Positions 23,801 to 31,185 are shown, counted from the stretch's first letter. The stretch: DNA of 64,000 nt from Antedon mediterranea (GCF_964355755.1 NC_092670.1:25905795-25969794), one strand, 5' to 3'. Notes: generated from the sequence alone by a model not told the origin. Numbers and translations are program-made.

Positions 23801-26145
23801 CTGAAAGAGTTCATAACATGTATTTTTATATAATACTAATAATATATATATATATATATATACAGTTTTGAAAAAAAATTATTGGAAGGAAATTTTTATA
23901 TTATCTAGTGGTATCTATCTATATCTATTGTGCACCCTCATAAACATTTATTTTAAAAAGTGCCACTAGACCTTTATAAATTACATAGAAAACACATGTG
24001 TCAATTTTATGTAAAATTAGTGCATCCATTTACAAAAAAAATCATATATATACTAATATAACTTAACAAAAGAAGAGGATTTAGGCTCAATAGTCAAAGT
24101 TCATTATAAGAACAGGTGTCAATAACCAGTTATGTAAATTTTATGCAAATTAGTGCATCCATTAAACTTTTTGCCATATCTCGGTCAATACTAAAGATAA
24201 CTTAAATACATGTTGTCCCTCACTAAAAAGTGGATCTAAAAAATGAACTAAAACTACGAAATGGCGTATTCAAAGTCTTATTTTATTAATCTTCATTTTT
24301 CATTTGGGGGAATACATCTTTAGCACACTTTTTTACACATACAGTGCAAACATAGTTAGAAAACATGTTTTTTCATGTGAATTATATTTTTCCAGCCTTT
24401 CCTATTAATTTTACCAAATGTAGGACTATTTCAACTCAAATCACGTCATACGAGCATTCTGAATGAAAGTCTTTTTATTTTTAAATACAACTGGCCAATG
24501 ATGACACCACAACAATTCAACAGCTTCCATAGCGGTGTGAAGTTACAACGGTAGATGGCGCTGCGTGGTTGCTGGCGCAACCAAAAATGCGTTAAACTGT
24601 ATATGTTTATAAACACTATAGATTTGTGTTTCTATCAAATTATGTATCTCAGCTTGATTTTTTTTAACTTCAACTGAAGTTGAAGAATAAATACCGTAGA
24701 TTATTAAAAACAAATGATCTTTTGAAATTTTAGTTTGTTTTTATTGAAAATTATTAAGTTTTAAAATGACTACTTCAATAAGCCTATTCCAAACCATTGG
24801 TGAACTTGGAGTCACTCAGGCAGGTTGAATGCAATATTTGGTTGGTTTAGCAACCATGCAGCGCCACCTACCATCCACGCAGTGCCACCTACCGTTGTGA
24901 CATCAGCACCGCAGAACTCATGGCTATCACTTTAAATTCAGAGATAAAAGAAATCGAAATATGCTTATGACATCAAAATTAAAATTGGAAAAGATAATTC
25001 AGCAAGACATTATTAAAGCTTGGGAAAAATGGAATACAGATAAGTCAGATGTGCTATATAAAGTGACAAAAATCCTATATTTTATATTCGTGTGGCCATA
25101 TAATGACGCCACAACATCCGAGAGGTAAACATTTTGCATGAATTCATATCTACAATATCTACTTGCATATTACAGTTAAATTAAAAATTAGGGGTCTCCA
25201 ATGATCCTGATCAGCTGCTATAATAGACTCAAAATAGGCATGATTTTGACAATATTTTGTAACTTTTTAACTAAAATGTACCCAAATTGTCTAATACAAC
25301 ATGTATCGACGAAATGTTGACTAAGACTAAAATCTCATCAATCTTGTACCAGATTTGGAAATGTTCCAAAAATATCAATATAGAATATTTTAGAAATGAT
25401 AATGTAAATATCTTTTGTAGCACTATTAATATTCGAAAACTTGCTAGTGATGTGCTCGAATATAATTGATAGCAACCTTCAATCATAGATAAATACAAAT
25501 TTTGTTTTCTTTTAGCCTCATGGTCTTTCTGTTGTAATGACAGCACCAGCAGTGTTTGAGTATACAGCTTCAGCATGCCCAGAGAGACACATAGAAGCAG
25601 CTAACATCTTAGGTAAATATAAGTAGTTGACAAGAAATATTCATTAAGCCAATGATTTATGCGGTTGATCACTTTATTCAAATGCTGAATTTTGTTGATC
25701 ATTTTGTCGTTCAAATACTTAATTGAAAATGCTTGTTGTTTAAATTATTACTTTTTATTGAACTTGGATTACTAATATAAACTATGTCTATATAGGCAAG
25801 GACACTACAAATGTCAAACGTGAAGATGCGGGGCGGGCTTTGTCAGATGCTGTGCGTGAGTTTATGAATGACCTGGAAGTTGAAGATGGATTACAAGCTT
25901 TGGGGTACACCAGTGAGGATATTCCAGCTCTTGTTAAGGGTACTCTTCCTCAGGTAGTAAATTTAATAGACATAAGAATTACAGTTTGCTTCACCAGGGA
26001 GATCTCCCTGGTTTCACTTTGGATGCCAAAAATGATAATTTTCATAATTTTTTCTTCACAGCATCGTGTTACCAAATTATCTCCACGACTGCTAGCAGAA
26101 GAGCACCTTCATCAGCTATTTCATGAATCCATGAAGGTTTATTAA
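2820..26145 (+). CDS. ADHFE1: ADHFE1, hydroxyacid-oxoacid transhydrogenase (3' eight exons; 5' part outside window)
   Basis: Eight exons: 2820-2897, 8934-9039, 13299-13451, 14872-14970, 20468-20546, 25516-25612, 25796-25953, 26062-26145. All have AG/GT borders and matching phases (1,1,2,2,2,0,1,0). Together they encode about 283 residues, the length expected from the mid nucleotide-binding domain to the C-terminus of the roughly 465-residue family members. The product is a mitochondrial iron-dependent alcohol dehydrogenase family enzyme that oxidises 4-hydroxybutyrate to succinate semialdehyde while reducing 2-oxoglutarate to D-2-hydroxyglutarate, using bound NAD. Both family signatures are present: GFDVLCHALES, and [19 protein letters not shown]. 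Candidate metal ligands are the Asp/His of the first, the His of the second and the His of VPHGLSV. No frameshift is seen in the exons. The N-terminal exons must lie to the left of this window. Confidence 0.95.
2996..3026 (+). ncRNA. Hammerhead-ribozyme-like motif (relic)
   Basis: CTGATGA is followed by an extra A, a GGGC/GCCC stem with loop tagtgtt, then GAAA and GCTC. This order (CUGANGA, stem II, GAAA) is the hammerhead core, and Penelope-like elements are known to carry minimal type I hammerheads. Stem I pairing is not obvious, so activity is doubtful. It may be the 3' end of an otherwise lost Penelope copy. Confidence 0.4.
3123..3267. mobile_element. Foldback MITE, 145 bp
   Basis: A near-complete inverted repeat. 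The left arm 'ggtgaaatataagatttgac' is mirrored by the right arm ending 'gttaaatcttatattttacc', with pairing extending through 'atgatattatgtt' to a centre near 3195. There is no ORF. The sequence can fold into one long hairpin. Confidence 0.8.
3280..3371 (+). repeat. Dispersed repeat, inverted copy at 43797-43876
   Basis: 'ttacatagccaacaacaa', 'gaatatctgctgggtcgggt' and 'agctaggctaggcc..cctcc' recur in reverse complement near 43797-43876 with small differences. Confidence 0.7.
3488..3520 (-). ncRNA. Hammerhead-like hairpin at Penelope 3' end
   Basis: On the minus strand, CTGAAGC is followed by A, a perfect 7-bp stem (GTCGACA / TGTCGAC, loop GAT), then GAAACGTC. This resembles the minimal type I hammerhead core CUGANGA-stem-GAAA with C in place of the last core A. 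GAAACGTC allows a short self-complementary stem III, as in dimeric hammerheads. Probably catalytically weakened. Confidence 0.45.
3525..4138 (-). pseudogene. Penelope GIY-YIG endonuclease domain
   Basis: The minus frame reads [16 protein letters not shown], then [20 protein letters not shown], then [15 protein letters not shown], ending at a stop near 3522. The VIY...YIG pair with following Arg and a Cys-x2-Cys spacing marks the GIY-YIG nuclease of Penelope-like elements, which nicks target DNA for priming. The reading frame is intact but separated from its RT domain by the 1.48-kb insertion, so no joint protein can be made. Copy 2 at 15928-17060 has the same arrangement undivided. Confidence 0.85.
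4139..5617. mobile_element. 1479-bp insertion with 8-bp target duplication in Penelope copy 1
   Basis: acctatgt occurs at 4131-4138 and again at 5618-5625. Removing the insert and one copy leaves the Penelope reading frame continuous at a point that copy 2 also has uninterrupted. An 8-bp duplication is typical of hAT, P and some other DNA transposons. No transposase ORF is present. The ends share only a short TGTCAC-like inverted match, so the class is uncertain. The interior is T/C-rich with an AATAAATA-type low-complexity stretch (4290-4460), a ~110-bp tandem duplication at 4823-5000 and a NotI-like gcggccgc near the right end. Confidence 0.75.
4791..5002. repeat. Tandem duplication, ~110-bp period
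   Basis: 'cttttccacacatataatat' at 4823 recurs at 4933, followed by the same 70 or more bases ending 'attacaataagtt'. It lies inside the 1479-bp insertion. Confidence 0.8.
5606..6196 (-). pseudogene. Penelope reverse transcriptase fragment with mutated active site
   Basis: The minus frame starts at [20 protein letters not shown], passes [11 protein letters not shown], then [27 protein letters not shown], and [17 protein letters not shown]. These are RT motifs of Penelope-like elements in the usual order. The catalytic box that should read YVDD is YVYD: the first catalytic Asp is replaced by Tyr. Fingers and upstream palm are missing, and the ORF runs into the 1479-bp insertion. Inactive. Confidence 0.9.
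6505..6570 (+). repeat. Possible tRNA-derived SINE head
   Basis: 'gttccgtggcgcagcgcatg' resembles an A-box region and 'gagttcaagaccc' a B-box, spaced closer than in a real tRNA. The stretch 6200-6500 shows no gene. Confidence 0.35.
6595..6730 (+). repeat. Direct repeat pair in an unclassified element
   Basis: 'gtcaatatcatcgtactc' occurs twice about 88 bp apart, each preceded by an 'aaaattac' block. Probably the interior of a short non-autonomous element. Confidence 0.6.
6840..7200 (+). pseudogene. LINE reverse transcriptase fragment
   Basis: The frame reads [20 protein letters not shown], then [13 protein letters not shown], then after one stop [13 protein letters not shown]. The GVPQG..LGP and [F/Y]xDD motifs with the LNxxKTxxM block are those of CR1/Jockey-group LINEs. 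YMDD keeps both catalytic Asp residues. Only the RT core remains. Confidence 0.8.
7229..7625 (-). pseudogene. Ty3/gypsy pol fragment (RT thumb and RNase H)
   Basis: On the minus strand, in slightly shifted frames, [20 protein letters not shown] (RT thumb, normally LGMVNYLSKFIPN-like) is followed by [20 protein letters not shown] and [20 protein letters not shown], the RNase H block. Frameshifts and stops break the frame. It is unrelated in position to the gypsy fragment at 870-1205 and opposite in strand. Confidence 0.8.
7689..8340. mobile_element. Non-autonomous DNA transposon with internal repeats
   Basis: The ends atcccataacaaaaa and the complement of tttttttgctatgggat form terminal inverted repeats of about 15 bp, followed by further symmetrical 'tagtagat' blocks. 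Inside, 'gtctacttat..agctac' to 'ctgataatagccag' occurs twice about 155 bp apart. Many 'atagatatagctctat'-type units are self-complementary. No ORF. Confidence 0.7.
8934..9039 (+). CDS. ADHFE1: ADHFE1 exon b
   Basis: Encodes [18 protein letters not shown] then [17 protein letters not shown], the first half of iron-ADH signature 1 including the metal-binding Asp. Phase 1 in, phase 2 out, donor TG|GTAAGT. The Cys/His codon is split across the next junction. Confidence 0.95.
9088..9250 (+). mobile_element. tRNA-derived SINE, copy 1
   Basis: About 85 nt of leader ('gggactagtggggttccgcc' to 'acaataccatg') precede a tRNA-like part with A-box 'gtggtctacttgttaggaca' and B-box 'gtttgaatctc'. The same leader plus tRNA order recurs on the minus strand at 31186-31352, which establishes a repeat family. 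Confidence 0.75.
9845..12095 (+). pseudogene. Decayed LINE (endonuclease and reverse transcriptase)
   Basis: Fragments in order: endonuclease '[20 protein letters not shown]' and 'YLVGDFNG' (9850-9990); linker with [18 protein letters not shown] (10263-10607); RT start [15 protein letters not shown] (10980-11030); [40 protein letters not shown] (11290-11325); and after the family X insertion, [18 protein letters not shown] (12045-12085). The frame breaks many times. The clade cannot be fixed from these pieces. It ends soon after the QG motif, before the YxDD box. Confidence 0.8.
11406..11993. mobile_element. TA-flanked DNA transposon (family X), copy 2, inserted in the LINE
   Basis: taccgtatatttcggtg at 11406 and caccgaaatatacggta ending at 11993 are inverted. 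The interior has 'taactgagagtaaaatatcg', 'atgtggccgccaagaaggg' and 'agaggtcaaatttgcgtgtc', all shared with copy 1. Length 588 bp, so copy 1 without its nested load would be of similar size. LINE sequence on both sides belongs to the same RT region, so this insertion is younger than the LINE. Confidence 0.85.
12165..12300 (-). repeat. Dispersed repeat, inverted copy at 18945-19085
   Basis: 'cataaaccgattaactgaaa', 'agacaatagcaaacaataat' and 'aatgataatgcctcat' appear in reverse complement at 18945-19085 with a few changes. The remainder of 12100-13298 is ADHFE1 intron without a recognisable gene. Confidence 0.8.
13299..13451 (+). CDS. ADHFE1: ADHFE1 exon c
   Basis: Encodes (C)[18 protein letters not shown], then [19 protein letters not shown] and NKYFRR. 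It includes the His of signature 1. I place the donor at CG|GTACAG rather than the GT at 13385, because the frame continues with conserved residues and joins RAVQDPDD in phase 2. Confidence 0.92.
14254..14316 (+). repeat. Three tandem 21-bp units
   Basis: atatggttctattgcaataac repeated three times head to tail, with the third unit diverging at its end (catttttcg). Confidence 0.9.
14613..14694 (+). pseudogene. tRNA-Thr(UGU)-like sequence
   Basis: It can be folded as a tRNA. The acceptor GGCTCTG/CAGAGAC has one mismatch, the D-loop is 'tagcggtatg', and the anticodon stem CTCGC/GTGAG encloses loop CCTGTAA (UGU). The T-arm TTCAAAT has two stem mismatches. A T-run follows the 3' end within five bases. 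More likely a tRNA pseudogene or SINE head than a working tRNA. Confidence 0.5.
14872..14970 (+). CDS. ADHFE1: ADHFE1 exon d
   Basis: Encodes [20 protein letters not shown] then [11 protein letters not shown], the start of signature 2. Acceptor TTTTTAG, donor TG|GTATAT, phase 2 in and out. Confidence 0.95.
15874..17048. mobile_element. Penelope copy 2 enclosed by 54-bp inverted repeats
   Basis: 15874-15927 and 16995-17048 are reverse complements over 54 nt with two mismatches (shared core 'aaatttcgtttttgtaaaag'). They bracket a truncated Penelope-like segment. No target duplication could be identified. Confidence 0.85.
15928..17079 (+). pseudogene. Penelope RT C-terminal part plus GIY-YIG endonuclease
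   Basis: The frame begins at [11 protein letters not shown] (catalytic YVDD intact, 15942-15974). It shifts by one base near 15980, then reads on as [84 protein letters not shown] and a conserved tail [17 protein letters not shown]. The long ORF from 16048 covers 343 residues and its last 25 residues run into the right inverted arm, so the native stop is lost or replaced. The RT N-terminal two thirds are missing. Closely related to copy 1 (3440-6200). Confidence 0.9.
17155..17612 (+). repeat. Four degenerate ~140-bp direct repeats
   Basis: 'caacttacaggata.agttg' recurs near 17156, 17296, 17436 and (as aaatttacaggatagaa) 17578, with 'tgtcaatggtatttttgtgc' shared by the first two units. The units decay rightward. 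Confidence 0.7.
17640..17935 (-). pseudogene. ORF fragment of a multicopy invertebrate family, function unknown
   Basis: The minus frame reads [19 protein letters not shown], then [18 protein letters not shown], then [16 protein letters not shown]. The pattern 'SFH-hydrophobic-FM..IGK......G..-[LI]L.EA..' matches a conserved ORF that I recall as present in many copies in marine invertebrate genomes, often near mobile elements. I know of no assigned biochemical role. The fragment is truncated both sides and framed by the 38-bp inverted repeats. Family assignment is from memory and needs a search. Confidence 0.4.
18303..18777 (+). mobile_element. Solo LTR
   Basis: 475 bp starting TGTTAC and ending GTAACA (perfect 6-bp inverted ends with TG..CA), flanked by gtat at 18299-18302 and 18778-18781 as a 4-bp target duplication. 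An AATAAA in 'gtggaataaagacttgcag' (near 18521) gives a plus orientation. No primer-binding site or internal region follows, so it is a recombined solo LTR, probably Ty3/gypsy. Confidence 0.8.
18945..19085 (+). repeat. Dispersed repeat, inverted copy of 12165-12300
   Basis: Contains 'gaggcattatcattattta' and 'tttcagttaatcggtttatg', matching the other copy in reverse complement. The intron 19090-20467 otherwise shows only non-coding AT-rich sequence. Confidence 0.8.
20468..20546 (+). CDS. ADHFE1: ADHFE1 exon e
   Basis: Encodes [19 protein letters not shown] then DVDHAIV. The first His is a candidate metal ligand. Acceptor ATTACAG, donor GTAAGT, phase 2 in, phase 0 out. Confidence 0.95.
20760..20885. 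repeat. Probable transposon relic
   Basis: A GC-richer island ('gaggtaccgcattcgctcct', 'gacaggtagcgcgttccaga', 'cgaagcggggacagaaaaag') in AT-rich intron. It resembles 3' tails of repeats seen in marine invertebrates, but I cannot assign a family. Confidence 0.3.
21334..21384. repeat. Left arm of a 3.8-kb inverted repeat (partner 25094-25151)
   Basis: 'gtagatatgaattcatgcaa' and 'cggatgttgtg' recur in reverse complement at 25094-25151, about 90 percent alike over 50 bp. The CR1 fragment lies between the arms. Confidence 0.7.
21550..23440 (-). pseudogene. CR1-type LINE, rearranged
   Basis: Minus strand, 5' to 3': endonuclease C-terminus [20 protein letters not shown] and NVLDLVFT (23415-23290); RT entry [43 protein letters not shown] (22785-22460); SNYRPVSLT-like and [15 protein letters not shown]; then [20 protein letters not shown] (22270-22210); [13 protein letters not shown]; and a C-terminal WNSL/SED block (21650-21600). 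The stretch between the QG region and earlier palm is deleted and frames shift repeatedly. FADD retains both Asp. Antisense to ADHFE1. Confidence 0.85.
24530..24905. repeat. Imperfect inverted repeat, MITE-like
   Basis: 'acaacggtagatggcgctgc' at about 24546 is mirrored by the complement of 'gcgccacctaccatccacgc' and 'agtgccacctaccgttgtg' at 24861-24900, the latter with an internal duplication. It could be the ends of a short DNA element. Confidence 0.55.
25094..25151. repeat. Right arm of the 3.8-kb inverted repeat
   Basis: Reverse complement of 21334-21384 with a few substitutions and a one-base indel. It may be the terminus of a composite element or an independently inserted copy of the same MITE. 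Confidence 0.65.
25516..25612 (+). CDS. ADHFE1: ADHFE1 exon f
   Basis: Encodes [20 protein letters not shown] then [12 protein letters not shown]. It carries the conserved PHG His. Acceptor TTTTAG, donor GTAAAT, phase 0 in, phase 1 out. Confidence 0.95.
25796..25953 (+). CDS. ADHFE1: ADHFE1 exon g
   Basis: Encodes [20 protein letters not shown], then an acidic helix [16 protein letters not shown], then [12 protein letters not shown]. Acceptor TATATAG, donor GTAGTA, phase 1 in, phase 0 out. Confidence 0.95.
25993..26012. repeat. 20-bp perfect palindrome in the last ADHFE1 intron
   Basis: accagggagatctccctggt equals its own reverse complement. It sits in the middle of a 108-nt intron. Confidence 0.95.
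26062..26145 (+). CDS. ADHFE1: ADHFE1 last exon with stop
   Basis: Encodes [20 protein letters not shown] then HESMKVY and TAA at 26143-26145, the usual short C-terminal exon. Acceptor TTCTTCACAG. AATAAA hexamers occur downstream at 26424, 26590 and 26611, all inside a MITE. Confidence 0.95.
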   Translation, partial: HRVTKLSPRLLAEEHLHQLFHESMKVY

Positions 26146-26408
26146 TCGAGGAGCAGGCAAAGTGAAATGTGATGTTAGGTTTAGTTATTCATTTCACTTG
26201 ACATTTTTGGCAACGTAAATTAAACAACTTTACCGGTAATCATAGTTCACCGTTTAATTTTGGTGCCAAATCATACTATATCATGAGATATGTCTATAAG
26301 GACACTACAAATGTATTGACAAATAGACCTGATCCTACAATTTGTAATTTAACAACATTGATCTACAAGTCTTGAATCATGTGGGGTTATTAAATCTTTT
26401 TTTTCATT

Positions 26409-26623
26409 TACCGTATTTATTTAAATAAACTCCCCGCTTTGAACATTATTATACAAAATGTTGTATTACAACACATTTCTATTTTTAGTAGGATTCGTTG
26501 ATTGAAATAATCTACAATTTACCACTTCCCGATATTTCATATAAGGGGTATTTATTTGATTATAGATGTTACCATATTACACCTAAACAAATAAACGGGG
26601 AATTTATTCGAATAAATACGGTA
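26409..26623. mobile_element. MITE, 215 bp, just after ADHFE1
   Basis: The left end taccgtatttatttaaataa and right end ttattcgaataaatacggta are inverted over about 28 bp, bounded by TA. It starts 263 nt after the ADHFE1 stop and supplies AATAAA hexamers at 26424, 26590 and 26611, so it may lie in, or end, the 3'UTR. The TACCGTAT start resembles family X but the rest differs. Confidence 0.8.
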
Positions 26624-27990
26624 GTTACAATGTTACAATTTGACAACACATATAGAATTTGTGAATTATGTTTCTAATGGGACCAAAGCTATTTTTTAGT
26701 GATAAGCGATCGCGTGAAACAAGCTTTTATATGTATATTATTAATATACAATAAATTAAAACTAATATCAATTTATTTATTTTTTTACATACAGTAATGC
26801 AATTAATTTAATATCACTTAAATTCGTTTTTTTTTTACATGTATTTTGAAAGATTTATGTATGTTTTTCTATGTTTATTAAAAAGCCTATTTTTGTTTAC
26901 ATTAAATTACAACAATCTTCATCAATCACATGGTTAAGAAATTCTTGAATTTTCTACCTTTTGCTGATATAATTTTGTGATTCAATCCCTTCATCAGATG
27001 GCTTTTAAGAACTCTCTAAGTTGGTTTCCTGTGATTTTAACCATGTTTTATAATTTAAAAATGTTGCTTCATTAACTATGTTGAATTTGTCTTTCCTATT
27101 GTGTGTCACTATTAAACTTTATATTAACCACATATTCATTTACTTGTTCAATTTTTTTCTGATATCCTTTTACACATTTAAAAAGTAGAAACATAACGGT
27201 GATTCAATAATATAACTTATTGTTTGATATTAAAATACCGTGTAAAAGTTTATAGTTAAATATTTCAGTTTGATCTCATCAATTTCACTAATTTTATTTT
27301 TCAAACATTTTTCCAATAAATGTGGTAATTGTTTAGCATATTTTGCCAGTACAGTACAGTATTGCTTCAAAATAATGTTTTGATAAATTAATTTGTTATT
27401 TACTAAAGAAAAATTGTGCCTATAGTTTGATTAATTCCTGTACAAGAATTTGTAGCCACTTTTTTAGAATTGTATTTTTAACAGCCATCATAGTTCACCA
27501 TTTCTAAGAATATCTTTAATCTTTACCAAGCCAAATTAAAGTTTTCAACCCTCCAAAATCTAGTAGATTAAACCTTTGGCTAATTAGTAAAACAATGGTA
27601 AACGTCTTTAACAATATTAAAACAGATATTATACCCTCTTTATATTCAAACAGAAAAGCAAAAGATAACAACGCCAATTAAAGTGATTATAAAGATAAAG
27701 ATTAAATAAAACAGTTGTTTAAAAACGGACTAGATACTGTACTTCAACAGTAGCATTTGATTTTATAGTAGGGGTTCTTAGCACGAAAAAAACAGTTCGA
27801 TAGTTCACTACCAAATATGGTAGGCATGTCCTAAATGATTGAATTAACATGAAATAAAAATAAGGGGCGGACCCCAACCAAATGTTATTATAAGGGGTGG
27901 GGGCCACCTATTTAAAAATGATCGCCATATTTTAGAGATATATCTTAGTGAACATGGCAAGTGCTTTTTTTCCATATAATTTGGTTGTCC
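26624..27990. other. Intergenic, no gene seen
   Basis: AT-rich sequence between convergent genes. Short ORFs are non-conserved by eye. Nothing resembling an exon, RNA gene or repeat boundary was found. Confidence 0.6.
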
Positions 27991-28135
27991 AGGGGGTAGT
28001 TGACCTAGGGGTAGGGGTAGTTTTCTAGATGGTAGTTGACCTAGTGGGTAGTTTTCCTAGTAGGTCTAGGGGTTAGCTGTCCCAGGGGTTAGTTTTCCTA
28101 GTGGGTAGTTTTCCTAGAGGGTAGTTGTCCGGGTA
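27990..28135 (+). repeat. Degenerate ~16-bp tandem repeats
   Basis: Variants of 'ggtagttttcctagtg' and 'ggtagttgacctaggg' repeat about eight times with irregular spacing. Confidence 0.75.
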
Positions 28136-28173
28136 ATATACAGTAGTATTATCCTACTGCATTAGAAAGAACA

Positions 28174-28512
28174 AGCACGAATGTGCGATACTTGGGGTAC
28201 AGAAAAAGAAGCTGTAATGACGTCATAAGACCGGATGTAACGTCGCATACACATCAATAACCTCGCTACCAAATACGGCTATACGGTACCATCTTTGAGA
28301 CGTAAAATAGCTGCATCTGGTTTGAAATTTTAAAATCCGTCTCTATAGCTTTGAGGACATGTCCCTGTTGTATATTCATGCCAAATCCCAGCTCAATACT
28401 ACAACGAATGGGAGGAGTAGTACTTTATAAATCGCACTTTTTACTCAATAGTGTCCGATGGAAGAAGAAGAGGAAAAGGTGAGAGAGTCCTAGACTCGGG
28501 TACCCTGAGTAA
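28174..28512. mobile_element. MITE-like unit M, copy 1
   Basis: Starts 'agcacgaatgtgcgata' and ends 'ctcgggtaccctgagt'. Terminal blocks tacttggggtac and the complement of gtaccctgagta are inverted. The whole unit recurs in direct orientation at 29001-29342. Confidence 0.75.
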
Positions 28513-28580
28513 TAAAACGAGATATACTCTATATCATATTACGTATACAGTATATTTTACCATAAAGTTTAAGAAAAATA

Positions 28581-28651
28581 GGTTTCGCCAGGGCTATACC
28601 AGGAACCTTCTGCGTGTTAAACAGGCTTGATAACCACCACACTACGAAACC
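28581..28651 (-). pseudogene. tRNA-Val(AAC)-like, copy 1
   Basis: On the minus strand GGTTTCG and CGAAACC pair perfectly as a 7-bp acceptor. The D-arm reads 'gtgtggtggttatca' and the anticodon loop TTAACAC gives AAC. The T-arm is damaged (gtatagc instead of gttcgaa). A T5 run follows closely, as a pol III terminator would. A pseudogene. Confidence 0.55.
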
Positions 28652-28862
28652 TCTTACACCAAAAATGTGGGTTACACAAAGTTTTTTAATCCATTTAAAT
28701 TACAAATAAATATGGTAATAAGCACAAAGCAAAATAAACATGTGTAAAAGTTATATTTACCGATTACACAAAATAAGTATGTAAAAAAATAATAAAAATA
28801 AGATATACTGTGTATATCATATTGCGTATACAGTACTTTTCACCATAAAGTTTTAAAAAAAA

Positions 28863-28934
28863 GGTTTCACCCGGGCTCGAACCGGGTACCTTCTGCGTGT
28901 AAAGAAAACGTGATAACCACTACGCCAAGATTCC
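28863..28934 (-). pseudogene. tRNA-Val(UAC)-like, copy 2
   Basis: On the minus strand, D-arm 'gcgtagtggttatcac', anticodon loop TTTACAC (UAC), and an intact T-arm CCCGG-TTCGAGC-CCGGG. The acceptor has three mismatches. A T8 run follows at once. It shares about 60 nt of 3' flank with copy 1, so both come from one duplication. Confidence 0.55.
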
Positions 28935-29000
28935 GCATATAACTACATGACGCTGTGGTGTGTGTCACACATTGTGGCTTCTTAATTAAACAAACAAAAA

Positions 29001-29342
29001 AGCACGAATGTGCGATACTCGGGGTACAGCAAATGAAGCTGTAAGACGGGATGTGACGTCACATACACATCAATAACCTACCAAATACGGCTATATGGTA
29101 CCATCTTCGAGACGTCATTATGGCTGCATCCGGTTTGAAAATAAAAAATCCGGCTCTATAGCTTTGAGGACATGTGCCTGTAGTATATTCATGCCAAATC
29201 CCAGCTCAATACAGTACTACAACAAATAAGGGAGGAGTAGTACTTTAAAAATCGCACTTTTTACTCAATAGTGTCGAGATGGAGGAAGAAGAGGAGGAGG
29301 AGGAGAAAATGAGTAAGTCCTAGACTCGGGTACCCCGAGTAA
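29001..29342. mobile_element. MITE-like unit M, copy 2
   Basis: Direct copy of 28174-28512 with scattered changes and a longer purine (gga/gag) stretch near 29280-29306. Ends 'ctcgggtaccccgagta', whose complement matches its start 'tactcggggtac'. Confidence 0.75.
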
Positions 29343-31185
29343 AAATCATTCATACTAGTAAACTCTTCTTTTATTTAAACAGAATGTCACATTAGAAACT
29401 ACTGCACACTGTGTACTCACTGTGTACTCGCTGTGTACCTATTATGTGCAGCTAAGTCAGTCCTGATTGACCCATACTGTACACTAAACTCATAAATCTT
29501 ATTTTAAATCCATTACAAATGTAATAGACAACCTAAACTATCATCTAAATGAAAATCTGAAATTTATTATCAATTAAAAAAATAACATCCTACTGTTTTT
29601 TTACTGTAATACTTAACAGTATAATCCGATGGTAGACACCTTCAGTTGCAAATGTTACCAATTTTTTTTTGGAACTCTTTTATTTTAGCACCATAGTATA
29701 TTTATATAACAGCCTATGGCATCAAATCGTATTATTATGCTTTATGAGGAATGAGATATTGTTCGCCGTAAGGCCTATTTGTATTAGTGTTACACTATCA
29801 AACTTTATGTGACAAAAAATATCACTACCACATTTAGGCACATGACACTTTTTTTTCAAACTAGTTTTAGCTTATAGACTTCGAAACACATTCACAATTA
29901 CTAGTTCGCCAATGGGTAGCAATTTTTTAATAATAAAACATTAAAACTGTTCATGTTACATGCATAAAAACACTATTAATATGCACATGGCAACAATTTA
30001 TTAAACAGTATGTTTATACATACACGTAACTTAAGTATGTCCTAACATATTAGTCAAATAGTCTTTCTTACATATTGCTGATTAGATAGACAAATGTGAA
30101 ATCTATTCACGATTGATTTGCATATAATTATAATAACAATGACAATAACAATAATAACTGGCTCAGATATTGTGCCTGTTCACAGTATACAAATTATATA
30201 AGTACATTACATCTTTTCATAAAGTAATTTTTTTTTTAATACACAATATGCTGGATAAAACTAAAATAATACTCAAAACAAATTGATAGAACCATGGGTA
30301 AAATAATTATGAATTTTTCAACAAAACCAAAGTTATTCTATTTTTTATATTGTTTGTAATTATTATTTTACAACACAGGTGAGGGTGAATAGAGACAAAA
30401 CTTTGATCCTCCTACTGTAAGCATGTCAGCAGCCTCTATAAAGAAAGTATTATAATATGTTAATTGCACACAATTTCATAAAAACTGGAAGTCCTACTTC
30501 TTCGGTCATACAGTAGTGTAATACATTGTCAATGTCAATTAAAAATGATTCATTATGAAAGCTATAGTTCATTACAATTACTCAATATTATATAAATGTT
30601 TTTTTATAAGTGCGATGGAACACATAATTTCTAGAGCATTTCCTCTTTCACCGAATCGCACAAAATAACACCTGCTAAATTGAGATGCTAGGCCAAGGCC
30701 TATCAATTCGGAAAAAATGTAGCGCTTAAGTTTTGGATGCAGAGTAGAACACACTATATGTAAATCTTGATCGTCATCAGCCAGCCTTCTGTTGTTCATT
30801 GTAACAACAATGGATGTGCATAACGAAATTGCACTCGCATATAACAATATTGCACTCTTCATTGAAATAGTTGATTGAATATCATGTCACCCACAATCCT
30901 CCAATCAAATGACAATAATGTACACAGGTGTGTTATAAATTGTTAAAATCAAATAAACATTTATAATTTTGTTCAATATATACGGAATTCAGCTTATATA
31001 TACACACACACATTCATATTTTTATATGTAATGATATTCTTAAAATTTTAATCTAGATTACAAATAATAATAATTTAACCACCACAGACACAGCACAATT
31101 ATTCTAAACTGCCCGGTGATATACTAACAATTTATTAATCAATTTGAAACGATAAGATGAGAAAAACTGTGACTGACAATAAAAA
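29343..31185. other. Intergenic / possible RIM 3'UTR, no gene seen
   Basis: AT-rich; contains a short 'ctgtgtactc' triplicate near 29405-29440. No exon, RNA gene or element boundary recognised. The RIM 3' end may extend into it. Confidence 0.5.
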
